Assembly (NCBI RefSeq): GCF_002192455.1
Contig: NZ_CP021744.1
Span: forward strand, 6,968,501 to 7,032,500
Direction: 5' to 3'
DNA from: Streptomyces albireticuli
Lineage (GTDB): Bacteria; Actinomycetota; Actinomycetes; Streptomycetales; Streptomycetaceae
Length of the DNA stretch: 64,000 bases
Numbering within the stretch: position 1 is the stretch's first letter; each line of letters begins with the position of its first letter. Under the pieces are notes generated by a model, which did no database searches, had not been told where the DNA came from, and saw only the letters and a program-made list of their open reading frames with translations. Positions 50,834-58,862 of this stretch are shown here, one piece after another. Both the position numbers and the translations under genes were made by a program.

Positions 50834-50957
50834 GGTCATCACTTCCGGGTGGGGGTGGGCGCGTCATTGCGTCGCCATACCGTAGGAAGTCGCAGGTTGG
50901 AGACCTATGTTGTGGGGGTCCACAGTTCGGGGGCGGGGTGTGAGGGTGGCAGCCATG
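50762..50957. repeat. Left copy of a ~195-bp direct duplication
   Basis: Covers the first 24 codons of the MHS transporter and about 125 bp upstream of it. The same sequence, by eye about 85 percent identical with small gaps, recurs in the same orientation at 57503-57695. Confidence 0.85.
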
Positions 50958-51055
50958 CCGAGGAGTGAGGGGTGGCGTCAGGAGCCCAACTCGTATGCGG
51001 AAAGCCCAGAGAGCTCAAGAAATCGATTGCCCTGATTTGAGATTACTTGTTGATC

Positions 51056-51083
51056 GGTGCTGACTCCCGTGCTGATTTGGCGC
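51056..51083 (+). repeat. Left 28-bp att-like direct repeat
   Basis: Ends in gtgctgatttggcgc and contains two gtgctga half-units. A near match lies at 57430-57457 in the same orientation. The pair brackets the island genes. No integrase gene is present, so attachment-site status is only suggested. Confidence 0.45.
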
Positions 51084-51231
51084 TGACTACGGAGCGTTGA
51101 ACTTCGACATTTGGCGACAGGCCGGGCGGTACGGAGGATGTGCCGGCCGGACGGTCGCGAGGGTTCCCAGGGGGTCCGCTCTGGGAGATCGTCCGCAGCA
51201 CGCGAGGCGTCATGAAAACGGTGAGCAGGGC

Positions 51232-51390
51232 GTGGTGGAGATCGCCACGCGCAGCGCTGTGCGTGAGCGTCATTTGCAGGATCTGGTCGAGGCGAACATG
51301 GAGACGGTCCTCGGGGCGCGCTTCCTGGCGAGCGAATACAGCACCGGCGCCCGGCACCGCGGGCGGATCGACTCCCTAGGGCCTGTCTGA
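51232..51390 (+). pseudogene. N-terminal fragment of a DUF5655/NucS-like protein
   Basis: The frame reads VVEIATRSAVRERHLQDLVE, then ANMETVLGARFLASEYSTG and HRGRIDSLG. This is the conserved opening of DUF5655/NucS-like endonuclease-fold proteins, which continue for another 200 or more residues. Here it stops within four codons, exactly where sequence resembling an IS5-type left end begins (gggcctgtctgatgggcc). No promoter or start is evident upstream. It is a dead fragment, truncated by an insertion and later deletion. Confidence 0.65.
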
Positions 51391-51560
51391 TGGGCCGGTG
51401 ACGAACCGAGGGGAGAACTCGTTCCCAGGCATGTGGGACGGGGAGATCTCAGTGATACGCAGGGGCGAATCGACTGGTCAATGGCGAGCGTGGACTCGAC
51501 GATCTGCGGGGCCCGCCAACACGCTGCGGGTGCCCGTCACCGGGCCCTGACGGTACCGGG
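51379..51560 (+). mobile_element. Degraded IS5-family transposase remnant
   Basis: Begins at a terminal-like gggcctgtctgat. Then gtgacgaaccgagggg encodes MTNRGE, the usual start of these transposases. After a jump in frame it encodes GRIDWSMASVDSTICGARQH and AAGARHR, matching the internal WxxSVDSTxxRAHQHAAGAR segment with the first catalytic Asp. About 60 codons between these parts and everything downstream are missing, and the right end was not found. Not functional. Confidence 0.68.
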
Positions 51561-51637
51561 CGCACATGACCCGTCAGACGGAACCTGGCCGGCTCCTGGT
51601 CTGCCTCCCCGGGTGCCCGGGGAGGCAGATCCGCCGC

Positions 51638-52939
51638 CTACGCGTCGATGATGACCTCGAACGCCTCGCCCTGCATGATGCGGTCGGACGTCACCGCCCT
51701 CCCGAACTCGGAACCCGCAGCGGAGTTGTCCTTTTCGTCGACATGGGCCCGGATACAGGGCGCGTTGGGCGGGGTGCCCCGGTCGACGGTCACGTTCGCC
51801 ACGTCCCACACCCCGCCGACCTCGCGCGGGGTGATGTCGATACACAGTTCACCCTCGTTGCCGCCCTGCGTCGACTTGGCGAACGGGTACTCGTCACACG
51901 AGTCGTTGGGGATGCCCGTGGCGCCCCGGGGGAACTTGTACTTCCCACGGTCACAGGTCAGGGCCCGCCTGTTCTTGGCCTCCGGGTCGAGCGGGTCAAC
52001 ATGCCACCGGTTCAGCAGGTGCCCGGGGGTGCCGAATTTGCCCGTGAGTTTCTTCTGCGCCCACTCGTAGGCGACGGCCGCCCCCTTGTAGAGCGACCGG
52101 TGGAGTGTCACGTTGGCCGTGTGCCCGTCGACAATGCATCCGGGCGGCGATCCGGCCTCCGGTGAGACCTTGTCGTCACAGCGCACCTTGGGGCCGGTCC
52201 AGTCCAGGAACCTGTTCACCGGCCTCCCACCGCCGTTGACGGTTTTAATGGTCCCGTTCACGTGGTAGGAGGGCTGGACGATCGTGTCGAAGCCCTTGCC
52301 GACCGACGAGCTGTAGGAGAGGCTTCCGTCCTCCCTGCCCTGGCCGTTCTTCAGGAGCACGGGCGCGCCGCCCCAGGCCGGTTCCCCCGCCGTGCACTGG
52401 CCGCTGCACGTGGCGCTCAGAGCCATCGTCACAGCGGCGATATTGGGCGTCATGTCAGTGACATAGATCCTGATGTCCTCCTTCCACTGTGCATTGGGCA
52501 GGGAGTTCATGGCCGCTGCGGCGAAGACCATGACATGGGCCTCACCGTTCACCTTGCTGTCCTCGCCAAGGGTCACGTACTCGGCCAGGTACCGGGTGCA
52601 GTACGCCTTGCGGTTCGAGGCGATGGGCTCGATGGGCTTGTTCGGGTCGGGGTCCATCTTGAGGCAGAGGTCCGCCCCCGGGTTGGCACGGGCCCCCCGG
52701 GGGGCTGCGGCGGGCACGGCGGCGAGGGCGGAGGCGGTGGCCGGTCCCGTCTTGACGCAGGTCCAGGCCATGCCCTCGCGCCGGAGGTCGCGCCCGGTTT
52801 CCGTACAGTCGCCGTGGCCCTGGGGGACTGTACGGCTCGTGGGCGGTTGGGCGGCGGCCGGTTGGGCGCCCACGGCGCACAGGGCTGCGGTGAGGGCGAG
52901 CGAGGCTATCGCTGCCAGGCCGCGTCTGACGTGTTTCAA
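51638..52939 (-). CDS. Secreted NucA/NucB-type nuclease domain protein
   Basis: 433 residues. I place the start at TTG 52939 because GGAGGAAGGG lies just upstream; the longer frame has no signal peptide at its tip. Signal peptide KHVRRGLAAIASLALTAALC, cleavage near PAAAQ. A large Cys-rich middle part of unknown fold (TRYLAEYVTLG, VDGHTANVTLHRSLY) follows. The C-terminal domain has ALTCDRGKYKFPRG, NDSCDEYPFAKSTQGG (about 348-360) and DEKDNSAAGSEFG, the active-site pattern of sporulation-type DNases NucA/NucB. It probably degrades DNA outside the cell. It is divergent from a putative pore-forming lectin gene 194 bp away. Confidence 0.85.
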   Translation of the reverse strand: MKHVRRGLAAIASLALTAALCAVGAQPAAAQPPTSRTVPQGHGDCTETGRDLRREGMAWTCVKTGPATASALAAVPAAAPRGARANPGADLCLKMDPDPNKPIEPIASNRKAYCTRYLAEYVTLGEDSKVNGEAHVMVFAAAAMNSLPNAQWKEDIRIYVTDMTPNIAAVTMALSATCSGQCTAGEPAWGGAPVLLKNGQGREDGSLSYSSSVGKGFDTIVQPSYHVNGTIKTVNGGGRPVNRFLDWTGPKVRCDDKVSPEAGSPPGCIVDGHTANVTLHRSLYKGAAVAYEWAQKKLTGKFGTPGHLLNRWHVDPLDPEAKNRRALTCDRGKYKFPRGATGIPNDSCDEYPFAKSTQGGNEGELCIDITPREVGGVWDVANVTVDRGTPPNAPCIRAHVDEKDNSAAGSEFGRAVTSDRIMQGEAFEVIIDA

Positions 52940-53133
52940 GAGGTGGTCCCTTCCTCCGGTGGCCCGTTGCGGGCGCACCGAAGGCATGGAACCGGTCAAC
53001 TCCCGTTCATGCCAACCGAGAACGCGACAGTTCGTGATCGTATTTGGCCAGTTGCGGTACAGACCTGCTGCCCCCGGCGGCGCTAGTTTCACTCACACTC
53101 ACCTCACAGATCACACACAGGGGGAAGGCAACG

Positions 53134-54402
53134 ATGCGTCGCACAAAAACCCGCCTGAGCAGAGGCATCGGAGCGCTCATAGCCACCGCGACGGCCACCG
53201 TGGGCCTGGCCGCCGCCCCGGCCGCCGCCACCCCGGCCGCCCCCGGGCAGACGGTCCAGCCCGGCCAGACCTGTACAGCAGCCGATCTCGGCAGACGCCA
53301 CCCGGTCATCAAGACGACCGAAGTCACCCCGACGATCACCCACTTCAAGGGCTGGTACGTCACCCAGGGCTCCACCGGCAGCCATACCGTCACCACCAGC
53401 ACCCAGACCACCATCTCGGTTTCTGTCGGCCTCAACGGCACCGTTCAGGGAAGCTTCGCCGTCGAGGCCCTCGGCAGCGTCGGGGCGAGCCTGGGCCTGA
53501 ACGTGCAGGTCAACTACTCCTCCACCAGCAGCGAGTCGAACTCCGTCTCCTGGAACTTCTTCGAGCCCGGCTACTACGGCCTCTACAAGGGCACCAAGAA
53601 GGTCACCGGCACCTACGGCAGCCTCAACTGCAACCGCATCCAACAGGGCGACGGCAGTTGGGCACTGAAGTGGACCGAGGGCCCTGACAGCGGCAGCTAC
53701 ACCACCTACACCGCCCTCGAAGAAGGCGCGGTGCGCTGCGAGGACAAGGTCCCCGCCAACAGCATCATGGCCAAGGCCCAGGGCCTGTTGGACTGCGGCT
53801 CCCCCGCCGCCACCGCGAAGCACCCGGCAGGTCCCGTCCCCTCGGCCAGGGCCGACCAGGCCAAGCGCGATGCCGGCAACGCCGCAACAGCCGCCAAGGC
53901 CGCCCAGAACATGAAGGCCACCCAGGCCGCCAAGCCCACCCCGCGCGCCGCCCTGAACTGCCAACCCGGCGCCTACAAGATCGACGTCCCCGGCAAGCCC
54001 CTGAACTGGAGCGCACCGCGCCTGGCCAACGACGGCATCCGCCTGCGCCAATCCAATTGGACAAGTGCCCACCTGGACAACTGGCGGCTGTGCAATGTGA
54101 CGGAGAACAACGGGGTCATCGAGGCGTCCCTGTGGAACTGGGGCAACGGCGGTTGCGCGACCATCCCGGCGAACATCGCCAACCTGGAACAGGCCTACCT
54201 GACGACGGCCACCTGCGGGGAGGACGACCTCCAGAGGTTCTACATCTACCGCGACGTACCCGGCAGCTCGAAGATCGGTCTGCAGAACAAGTACACCGGC
54301 TCCATGCTGGGCCACGACCGGTACGCGGACGGTGAGCTCATCCGCCAGTACTCCAGCGGCAGGCAGGACGGCACGGGTACATACACCTTGACCGGAGTCT
54401 GA
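53134..54402 (+). CDS. Secreted two-domain protein: possible beta-pore-forming domain plus trefoil-like lectin domain
   Basis: 422 residues from ATG 53134 (GGGGGAAGG upstream). Signal peptide to about residue 33. Residues 45-220 hold a long Ser/Thr tract of alternating polar and hydrophobic residues (GSHTVTTSTQTTISVSVGL, then VQVNYSSTSSESNSVSW), like the membrane-inserting strands of aerolysin-type toxins. They end in GYYGLYKGTKKVTG. A Lys/Ala-rich linker (235-270) leads to a Trp/Cys-rich domain (275-422: LDNWRLCNVTENNG, WNWGNGGCATIP, IGLQNKYTGSMLGHD), which looks like a sugar-binding trefoil. The pore assignment is inference from pattern only. It is divergent from the secreted nuclease gene. 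Confidence 0.8.
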   Translation: MRRTKTRLSRGIGALIATATATVGLAAAPAAATPAAPGQTVQPGQTCTAADLGRRHPVIKTTEVTPTITHFKGWYVTQGSTGSHTVTTSTQTTISVSVGLNGTVQGSFAVEALGSVGASLGLNVQVNYSSTSSESNSVSWNFFEPGYYGLYKGTKKVTGTYGSLNCNRIQQGDGSWALKWTEGPDSGSYTTYTALEEGAVRCEDKVPANSIMAKAQGLLDCGSPAATAKHPAGPVPSARADQAKRDAGNAATAAKAAQNMKATQAAKPTPRAALNCQPGAYKIDVPGKPLNWSAPRLANDGIRLRQSNWTSAHLDNWRLCNVTENNGVIEASLWNWGNGGCATIPANIANLEQAYLTTATCGEDDLQRFYIYRDVPGSSKIGLQNKYTGSMLGHDRYADGELIRQYSSGRQDGTGTYTLTGV

Positions 54403-54640
54403 CGGCCCCCACCCCGTGAGCGCGGCCCCGCACGTGAATCCCCGGCCTCCCGGCTCCGTACGGGGCCCTCCGCGTCTCTACCCCGAGCCCAGCCTCGGGG
54501 ACCGGTACCCGCGGCCGAACGTCCCCTGCCGCATGCGGCGAACCCCGGCCAAGGTGGTTCGCGCTGGCCTGGGCGAGCATGGTCTTGCCGGCGCCGGTGA
54601 TGCCCACCAGCAGCACCGCCGTCGGCTCGCGCTCCGGCAC
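54338..54640 (-). pseudogene. 5' fragment of a P-loop ATP-binding protein gene
   Basis: GTG 54640 has a good site (GAAGGGAGG) and opens MPEREPTAVLLVGITGAGKT followed by MLAQASANHLG, a Walker A motif and first helix of a kinase- or AAA-like protein. After about 35 residues the frame turns into Arg/Gly-rich non-coding translation and runs into the 3' end of the convergent secreted-protein gene. Only the beginning of the gene survives. Confidence 0.5.
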
Positions 54641-54726
54641 GGCCGCCTCCCTTCTCTCTACCTGGCCCGGCTTCCGTTCTCGCCGACCAGTGTCGGCTAC
54701 TGGTGGGTGTTCGCGGCAGGTGGGCG

Positions 54727-55620
54727 TCATCGGGTGACGATGCCGCGGGCCTCGGTCGCCCACCCGGCCGGCAGGCCGTCGAGGGTGACACGGAGGAAGC
54801 CGAGGCGGGGGTCGGCGACGTCGATCCGCCCGTGGTGCCGGTCGGTGTGGTCCAGCGGTCGTCCGGCCTCGTCCCGTACGGCCGGGGAGTGCTCGGCCCA
54901 GGCGCCGAAGGCGAAGTTCTCCACGCGGCGCCGCGAGTCGCCCAGGACACCCGCGCGCCATGTGCAGTGGTGCACGCAGGCCAGGGTGTCCGGGTCGGGC
55001 TTGTGCCCGGGGGTGCGGTGGTTGCCGGAGGCCGCCGTGGTGCCGGACCCGGCGAGGACGATCTTGCGGGGGTCGCCGTGCAGGAGCCGGTGAGTGAGGG
55101 GGCCGCCGAGCGGGAAGGCGCGGTCCAACCCCGTACCGGGCTGCCAGTGGGCCAGTCGGCCGTCGGTGGCGACGCGGGCGAGCAGGTCCTCGTCGAGTGG
55201 GCTGCCGGTGACCACCAGGTGCGGCGGCTTCGTGAGCCGGGCCAGGGCGGCGCCGATGGTGGTGATGTCCTTGTAGGGCCACCAGCCGCCGGCCAGGCAC
55301 ACCGCCGGGGCGGTCTCAGGGATGCCCAACGCGGTGCGGGCGCCGTCCCGCTCGGCCCCGGTGAGCCGGTTACCGTCGTCGACCGCGCAGGCCCGCACCC
55401 GCCCGGCCACGCGAGGGAAGGCGCCGGCGAACCGATCCCGTACGGCTGCCGTCGGGTACAGCGCGATCACCTGCCGCTCGCTTCGGAGGGCGAGCCGGCC
55501 GAGCGGCCGTACCGGCGCGTCCTCCGTGGTGACGGTCTCGTGGATGAACCGCAAGCGGGGCTGCCCGCCGAGGAGGGCGGTGGCGCCGTGCAGGGCCTCG
55601 CTCGCGCTGAGCAGCACCAC
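54727..55620 (-). CDS. Glycosyltransferase-like protein, probably truncated at the 5' end
   Basis: 297 residues from GTG 55620. The segment AVCLAGGWWPYKDITTIGAAL, then KPPHLVVTGSPLDEDLLARV resembles the nucleotide-sugar half of family 4 glycosyltransferases. The preceding ALHGATALLGGQPRLRFIHET fits the end of an N-terminal Rossmann half. The frame stays open for 50 more codons to 55770 with plausible protein sequence (FDLYRWALP) but no ATG, GTG or TTG, so the natural start has probably been lost. The last 130 residues (FAFGAWAEHSPAVRDEAGR) do not look like a glycosyltransferase and I do not recognise them. A pseudogene is quite possible. Confidence 0.5.
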   Translation of the reverse strand: MVLLSASEALHGATALLGGQPRLRFIHETVTTEDAPVRPLGRLALRSERQVIALYPTAAVRDRFAGAFPRVAGRVRACAVDDGNRLTGAERDGARTALGIPETAPAVCLAGGWWPYKDITTIGAALARLTKPPHLVVTGSPLDEDLLARVATDGRLAHWQPGTGLDRAFPLGGPLTHRLLHGDPRKIVLAGSGTTAASGNHRTPGHKPDPDTLACVHHCTWRAGVLGDSRRRVENFAFGAWAEHSPAVRDEAGRPLDHTDRHHGRIDVADPRLGFLRVTLDGLPAGWATEARGIVTR

Positions 55621-55773
55621 CGCGGCCGGCTCCCGTACGAGGCGCCGGGCGCTCCGCAGGCAGGCGGCCCCCGGGGTTGAGATCGGGAGAGCCCACCGGT
55701 AGAGGTCGAAGGACGCCGCCGACGAGGTATGACAGGGGCGGGGCCACGACCCAGGCGTTCTCCGCCGAGCTCA

Positions 55774-56101
55774 GCTCCGGGGCGTGCCGGGGGCGTCGAG
55801 GTCGCTCGCGGCCCGCACGACCCCGGACAGGGGCTTTGTCGGCAGCCCCGCCTACCCCCTTCGAGGTTTGTGTTTCCTCCCTTCAGAACCTCCCGCCTCG
55901 CGTGCATACTGGGGGCCCGTAAAGCTACCCGGGGTACGTGTCCGACGGTCCGGGATTCTCCTCAGGCGTTACCAGGGCCGAGGTTTGACGGTGCGTCATC
56001 CGGTGGGGACGCCGGAGGAGGCCACCCGAGGTTCCCTCTTCGGTCGGCACCCACGGGAAACATCGCGCGTGGCCCGAGTTCCACACTTCTCAGGAGCCGT
56101 C
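55774..56101. other. Intergenic region, no gene seen
   Basis: 328 bp between the glycosyltransferase-like frame and the lipase. Composition is lower in GC around 55860-55960, where the lipase promoter is expected. AGGAG at 56092-56096 is the lipase ribosome site. Confidence 0.45.
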
Positions 56102-57055
56102 TTGCACATACCGAAATATGTCACCGCCGTCTGTGCCACCGCCGCGGCGACGGTCTTGGCCACCTCCACGTCCGCGGCCGCGGAGACCGGCCCTGAGCAG
56201 GACAATTTCCTTCCCGCTATGGTCCATTCCATCCTCCACCTCGACATCGATCCGCCGGGCGCCAATGACTGGAACTGCCGTCCCGGCGCCGCCCACCCGC
56301 GTCCGGTCGTCCTGGTGCACGGGACCTACGAGAACCGCTACAACAACTGGGCCCGGATGTCCCCCGAGTTGAAGGCCCAGGGCTACTGCGTCTACGCCCT
56401 CGACTACGGCGACACCGACGACGCCGGAGTGGCTCTCGCTCCCACCGTCAAGGGTTACGGAGACATCAAGAAGTCCTCCAAGGAGCTGGCCGCCTTCGTG
56501 GACAAGGTGCTCGCCGCCAGCGGCTCCGGCCAGGTGGACCTTGTCGGCCACTCCCAGGGCGGGACCCTGTCCCGCTGGTATCTCAAGGCCGACGGAGGCG
56601 CGAACCCGACCGACTCCTCGAAGAACAAGGTCAAGAAGATCGTCCAGCTCGGCGCGACCAACCACGGCACCACCCTGAGCGGCATCGAGACTCTCGCCGA
56701 CAAGCTCCACATGCTGGGCCTCGGGGAGAAGCCCTTGGGGAAGGCGGGCATCCAGCAGTACGAGAAATCCGACTTCATCAAGGAGCTCAACGCCGACGGG
56801 GACACCGTTCCGGGGATCGACTACACCGTGGTCGGCACGAAGTACGACGAGATCACCACCCCCTGGCAGAGCACGTTCATGACGGCGGGCCCCGGAGCGA
56901 CGGTGCAGAACATCACCTTGCAGGAGGGCTGCGTCGTCGACTTCTCCGCCCATCTGAGCATGTCGTACAGCCCGCGTGCGATCGGATTGGTCAAGCGGGC
57001 CCTGGACCCCTCAGCCCCGGCGGCTCCCTGTGTGCCGAGGGCGCCCGCCTTCTGA
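56102..57055 (+). CDS. Secreted triacylglycerol lipase/esterase
   Basis: 317 residues from TTG 56102, chosen because CAGGAG lies 5 bases upstream and a signal peptide follows at once (KYVTAVCATAAATVLATSTSAAA). The mature enzyme has RPVVLVHGTYENRYNNW (oxyanion strand), YCVYALDYG, nucleophile Ser151 in VDLVGHSQGGTLSRWYL, LGATNHGTTLSG, Asp in TVVGTKYDEITTPW and His in VDFSAHLSMSYSP. This is the actinobacterial LipA/EstA-like secreted lipase group. Four Cys suggest two disulfides. It is intact, unlike the related frameshifted gene at 18157. Confidence 0.92.
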   Translation: MHIPKYVTAVCATAAATVLATSTSAAAETGPEQDNFLPAMVHSILHLDIDPPGANDWNCRPGAAHPRPVVLVHGTYENRYNNWARMSPELKAQGYCVYALDYGDTDDAGVALAPTVKGYGDIKKSSKELAAFVDKVLAASGSGQVDLVGHSQGGTLSRWYLKADGGANPTDSSKNKVKKIVQLGATNHGTTLSGIETLADKLHMLGLGEKPLGKAGIQQYEKSDFIKELNADGDTVPGIDYTVVGTKYDEITTPWQSTFMTAGPGATVQNITLQEGCVVDFSAHLSMSYSPRAIGLVKRALDPSAPAAPCVPRAPAF

Positions 57056-57353
57056 TTCCGGCCCGAAGGTCCGCCTTGGCCGAGCTCGATCGCCAGTCGG
57101 CCGCCGGAGGATGCCGGAAAGCAAGGCGGCCGACTCCGCCCTCCAGTCCCTTGAAGATCTGGCGGCCGCCATTCTGGACACGGTCTTCAACGCCCTGGTT
57201 CACCCCAGGAAACTCAACCGCACCTGGCGGTCCAGGTTGTCCTTGTACTGAGTCCTGCGGTGCGGCGTAGGCCGAGATCGTGCCGCCTGCCCCGGTGAAC
57301 AGAAGGGTTACCGCGAGCATGACCACGGTACGGCGCAAAGCTGCGCACCACAT
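56991..57353 (-). CDS. Putative small secreted protein
   Basis: 120 residues from ATG 57353 with AAGGGTGACGG upstream. The first 30 residues form a good Sec signal (LRRTVVMLAVTLLFTGAGG, cleavage near AYAAP). The next 35 (QDSVQGQPGPPGAVEFPGVN) look like a real mature start. Beyond residue 75 the sequence is Arg/Pro-rich and overlaps the convergent lipase 3' end by 65 bp, which suggests the original 3' end is lost. Codon use is less GC-biased than in its neighbours. Function unknown. Confidence 0.4.
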   Translation of the reverse strand: MWCAALRRTVVMLAVTLLFTGAGGTISAYAAPQDSVQGQPGPPGAVEFPGVNQGVEDRVQNGGRQIFKGLEGGVGRLAFRHPPAADWRSSSAKADLRAGIRRRAPSAHREPPGLRGPGPA

Positions 57354-57429
57354 ACCGTCACCCTTGTCGAATACCGTCGAGGCGCGTTACATCACCCACA
57401 AGGCGCCTGCTGAGTATGGGCTGAGACCC

Positions 57430-57457
57430 GGTGCTGGTTCGGTGCTGACTTTGGCGC
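57430..57457 (+). repeat. Right 28-bp att-like direct repeat
   Basis: Ends in gtgctgactttggcgc and matches the element at 51056-51083 in the same orientation, apart from a few substitutions and two single-base gaps. Confidence 0.45.
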
Positions 57458-57481
57458 CCATTTTGAGGAAAACGGCAGGTC

Positions 57482-57574
57482 CTAGCCCTGCCCGGAGGGG
57501 TTGTCGTACCACTCGATGATGATCCCGATGAGGCTCGCGACGACGATGCGGGGGAGCGAGTTAAGGGTTGCCAT
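57482..57574 (-). pseudogene. 5' fragment of an MHS transporter gene
   Basis: ATG 57574 opens MATLNSLPRIVVASLIGIII followed by EWYD, almost the same as the first 24 codons of the intact transporter at 50833. It then diverges (NPSGQG) and stops at TAG. Its upstream sequence is also copied. A truncated, dead duplicate. Confidence 0.88.
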
Positions 57575-57695
57575 GGTCATCACTTCGGGGTGGGCGAGGG
57601 GCGCGTCATTGCATCGCCACACCGTAGGAAGGTGCAAGTCAGGGGCCTATGTGGTGGGAGACCACACTTCGGGGGGTGTGAGGGTAGTTCCCATG
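57503..57695. repeat. Right copy of the ~195-bp direct duplication
   Basis: Matches 50762-50957 in the same orientation across the transporter start and its upstream region, including cgcgtcattgc(a/g)tcgcca and accgtaggaag. Divergence of roughly 15 percent shows the copies are old or came from a related strain. Confidence 0.85.
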
Positions 57696-57753
57696 AAGGG
57701 GCGCTGCGGACCCCGCGGATCGCTCGACTCGGTTCGGCGGGTTGAAGAACAGA

Positions 57754-58620
57754 TCAGTCGGCCCATACCCGCACCAGGCAGCGGCCGGCGTGCGGTGGGG
57801 GCGGGTCGGCGAACGAAGTCCTGCCGTGGAGGACGGCCGTGTTGTCCACCAGCAGCAGGTCACCGCGGCGGAGCCGCACGCGCAGGGCCATGCGAGGGTC
57901 CGCCAGGACCTCGTCAAAGGCGTTCAGAGCGGCAACCTGAGCGGGGGACAGCGGGATTCCGTGCTCTCGGTGGCCGCGGGTGATCCAGTACCGGTTGTAC
58001 TGCACGTGCAGGCTGCCGGCGCTGCGCCGGAAGACGGGGTAGATGTGTTCGAAGTCCGGCCCGCGGCCGAAGTGGAAGTCCTGGTAGAGGTCAGGAAGGA
58101 CATCCGGCCGGGACCTGAGCAGTGCGTTGTGTACGGCGTGGCCGCTCACCAGCACCGATTCGCCGCCGTGTCGCGCCGGGCGGATGCACAGCATGCCCAG
58201 CAGCCGTGGAGGTCCGGGGAATTTCGCCCGGTCGGTGTGCAGGGCGAGGTCTTCCCCGGGGTGGTGCGCGCGTGCCGGGGGCGCGGGGGCGGCGGCCGCG
58301 GCCGTCACCAGGTTGTCACCCGGGTGGTCCGGGTTCACAGGGCGCACGTCGCCCAGCGGTGCCATGAACCGCCCGCACACCGCGACGCACTCTTCATCGG
58401 TCAACGTGTCAAGACCGAGGCCGCGTACCACCGCCAGGCCGGGACCGCGGTTCAGGTACTGCGCGGCCCGGGCCGCGGGATCGGCACCCTTCTGGCCCGG
58501 AGGCGCGTCACCCGTGGCGCCCCCAGGCAGTGGACGAGGCACCGGAATCAGCCAGTCCCGTTCCTTCAGCGTCGCGCCCTGCCACACGGAGGGCCCCGCG
58601 ACCGCAACCGGTGTGTCCAT
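57754..58620 (-). CDS. TauD/clavaminate-synthase-like Fe(II)/2-oxoglutarate dioxygenase
   Basis: 288 residues from ATG 58620; TTG 58623 is better spaced from GAAGGAG and also possible. The metal triad is visible: His128 and Asp130 in EDLALHTDRAKF, distal His265 in LLVDNTAVLHGRTSF, with 2-oxoglutarate-binding Arg280 in HAGRCLVRVWAD. The length and FHFGRGPDFEHIYPVF segment fit the clavaminate-synthase/asparagine-oxygenase branch, which hydroxylates free or carrier-bound amino acids. It follows a fragment related to the ATP-grasp gene, so it may once have served that siderophore-like pathway. Confidence 0.9.
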   Translation of the reverse strand: MDTPVAVAGPSVWQGATLKERDWLIPVPRPLPGGATGDAPPGQKGADPAARAAQYLNRGPGLAVVRGLGLDTLTDEECVAVCGRFMAPLGDVRPVNPDHPGDNLVTAAAAAPAPPARAHHPGEDLALHTDRAKFPGPPRLLGMLCIRPARHGGESVLVSGHAVHNALLRSRPDVLPDLYQDFHFGRGPDFEHIYPVFRRSAGSLHVQYNRYWITRGHREHGIPLSPAQVAALNAFDEVLADPRMALRVRLRRGDLLLVDNTAVLHGRTSFADPPPPHAGRCLVRVWAD

Positions 58621-58698
58621 CAACGGGCTGGCTCCTTCCGGTCTTTCGGACCTTGTCACCGCCGGGTGGATCGGACCAGCACATACGTCAGGGTGAGG

Positions 58699-58836
58699 TC
58701 ATGTGATCTCCCAACGCTGGATGGCGAGGAAGGCTGCCACGGCACGTTCGATGCGATGCGCGTTGGTCCCGGTGGTCGGGACGACACCGAGGTGGTCGCA
58801 GTCGGAGCGGTAGAGAGGATACTCCTCGCAGGCCAT
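58699..58836 (-). pseudogene. C-terminal fragment duplicating the ATP-grasp gene
   Basis: 45 codons reading EEYPLYRSDCDHLGVV and then ERAVAAFLAIQRWEIT before TGA. The intact ATP-grasp gene ends EEHPLHHSDRDHLGVI and GRVVAAFLAAHRWEIV, so this is a diverged copy of its last 40 residues with everything upstream missing. It precedes the dioxygenase gene in the same direction. Confidence 0.85.
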
Positions 58837-58862
58837 GCGATGACTGACGGCGGGAAAGTGTC

